Source of the DNA: Anaerolineae bacterium
GTDB lineage: Bacteria > Chloroflexota > Anaerolineae > Aggregatilineales > Phototrophicaceae
Direction: 5' to 3'
Assembly: GCA_019912905.1 (NCBI GenBank)
Contig: JAIOHO010001095.1
Span: forward strand, 1 to 6,025
DNA: 6,025 nt
Below the pieces are notes generated by a model. The model saw nothing but the letters and a program-made list of their open reading frames with translations, made no database searches and was not told the origin of the DNA. Of the stretch, positions 5,483-6,025 are shown one piece after another (the first letter of the stretch is position 1; each line of letters starts with the position of its first letter). Position numbers and translations under genes: made by a program.

Positions 5483-6025
5483 ATGCCAGAATTACCGGAA
5501 GTCGAAACGGTGGTTCGCGGTTTACGCGGGCCGTTAATTGGACATACCGTACAGAGCATGTGGTACGACTGGGGGCGCACCATCCACAGCCCCGACCCCA
5601 CCGAATTTGCCGCCCGCATCGCCGGACAGACCTTTCGCGCTGTGAACCGCCGGGCCAAGTACATCGTGTGCAGGCTCGATACCGACTGGCTCGTCGTCCA
5701 CCTGAAAATGACCGGGCGGCTGTACGTCACGGCCAACGAAACCATCCATGAAGCCGACCGCTGGGTACATTTCGGCTTGCAGCTCGACGGCGGGCAGCAG
5801 CTTCGATTTTCCGATGCGCGCAAGTTCGGCAAAGTCTATCTGACCGACGACCTGGCACGCATCACCGGCGCACTCGGCCCGGAACCGCTGGACGAGGCCT
5901 TCACGCTGGACGCTTTTCGCGCGCGCTTGCAGGGCCGCCAGCGAGTCCTCAAGGCGCTGCTGCTCGATCAGACCTTTATTGCCGGGGTGGGTAATATCTA
6001 TGCCGATGAAGCCCTGCACCGCGCC
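5483..6025 (+). CDS. mutM: Formamidopyrimidine-DNA glycosylase (Fpg/MutM), N-terminal 181 residues, cut by right edge
   Basis: This base-excision-repair enzyme removes 8-oxoguanine and formamidopyrimidines and then cleaves the DNA strand at the abasic site. The N-terminus MPELPEVETVVRGL contains the catalytic Pro2 (Schiff base) and Glu3. K59 in RRAKYI matches E. coli K57. M76 in HLKMTGRL, with R113 and F115 in DARKFGKVYL, matches the residues that fill the gap left by the flipped base. DQTFIAGVGNIYADEAL (162-178) is the helix-two-turns-helix DNA-binding motif with the conserved Asn171. MPELPEV rather than MPEGPE favours Fpg over endonuclease VIII. The family is about 270-280 residues long, so the remaining third with the C-terminal zinc finger is outside the window. 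ATG 5483 is fixed by the Pro2 requirement, since processing exposes that proline. Confidence 0.97.
   Translation, partial: MPELPEVETVVRGLRGPLIGHTVQSMWYDWGRTIHSPDPTEFAARIAGQTFRAVNRRAKYIVCRLDTDWLVVHLKMTGRLYVTANETIHEADRWVHFGLQLDGGQQLRFSDARKFGKVYLTDDLARITGALGPEPLDEAFTLDAFRARLQGRQRVLKALLLDQTFIAGVGNIYADEALHRA

Noticed and set aside
5534..6019. A 161-codon minus-strand frame opposite mutM
   Set aside because: The plus strand encodes unmistakable Fpg motifs throughout; the antisense frame has no recognisable features.

Overview
The window is a GC-rich bacterial chromosome segment with six protein genes, two of them cut by the window edges. No rRNA, tRNA, insertion sequence, CRISPR array or origin is visible. 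The standard TATAAT-type promoter boxes, the DnaE with an intact metal-binding-type PHP domain, the Uma2 protein and this VapBC subtype together suggest a free-living member of Chloroflexota or a similar lineage. That placement is inference only; no phylogeny could be run.

Layout: the left third (1-2232, minus strand) is the N-terminal 744 residues of dnaE, the replicative DNA polymerase III alpha subunit. A 158-bp divergent spacer (2233-2390) carries a good extended -10 promoter for dnaE on one strand and a TATAAT box for the Uma2-family nuclease-like gene (2391-2975, plus strand) on the other. Uma2 faces a minus-strand type II toxin-antitoxin operon: antitoxin vapB-like (3469-3783), then PIN-domain toxin vapC (3020-3472). 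The two genes overlap by four bases and the toxin uses a TTG start. The operon is visibly more A+T-rich than its surroundings (hand count of 3181-3300 is about 44% GC, against about 68% for 4141-4200), as expected of an acquired module. Its promoter region holds an imperfect inverted repeat over the -10 box and a repeated ATAGCATG word, a plausible site for antitoxin autoregulation.

Divergent from the operon is a multi-pass membrane protein of the GT-C type, glycosyltransferase family 39-like (3872-5386, plus strand). It is followed by mutM/fpg (5483-6025, cut by the right edge), the 8-oxoguanine repair glycosylase, whose start has no clear ribosome-binding site and a -10-like box placed as for a leaderless mRNA.

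The genes do not form one pathway. Two core DNA-maintenance genes (dnaE, mutM) flank accessory genes (uma2, vapBC and a sugar transferase). I see no convincing new system; the points most worth checking are the toxin-antitoxin operator, the mode of mutM translation initiation and the intact PHP site of DnaE.
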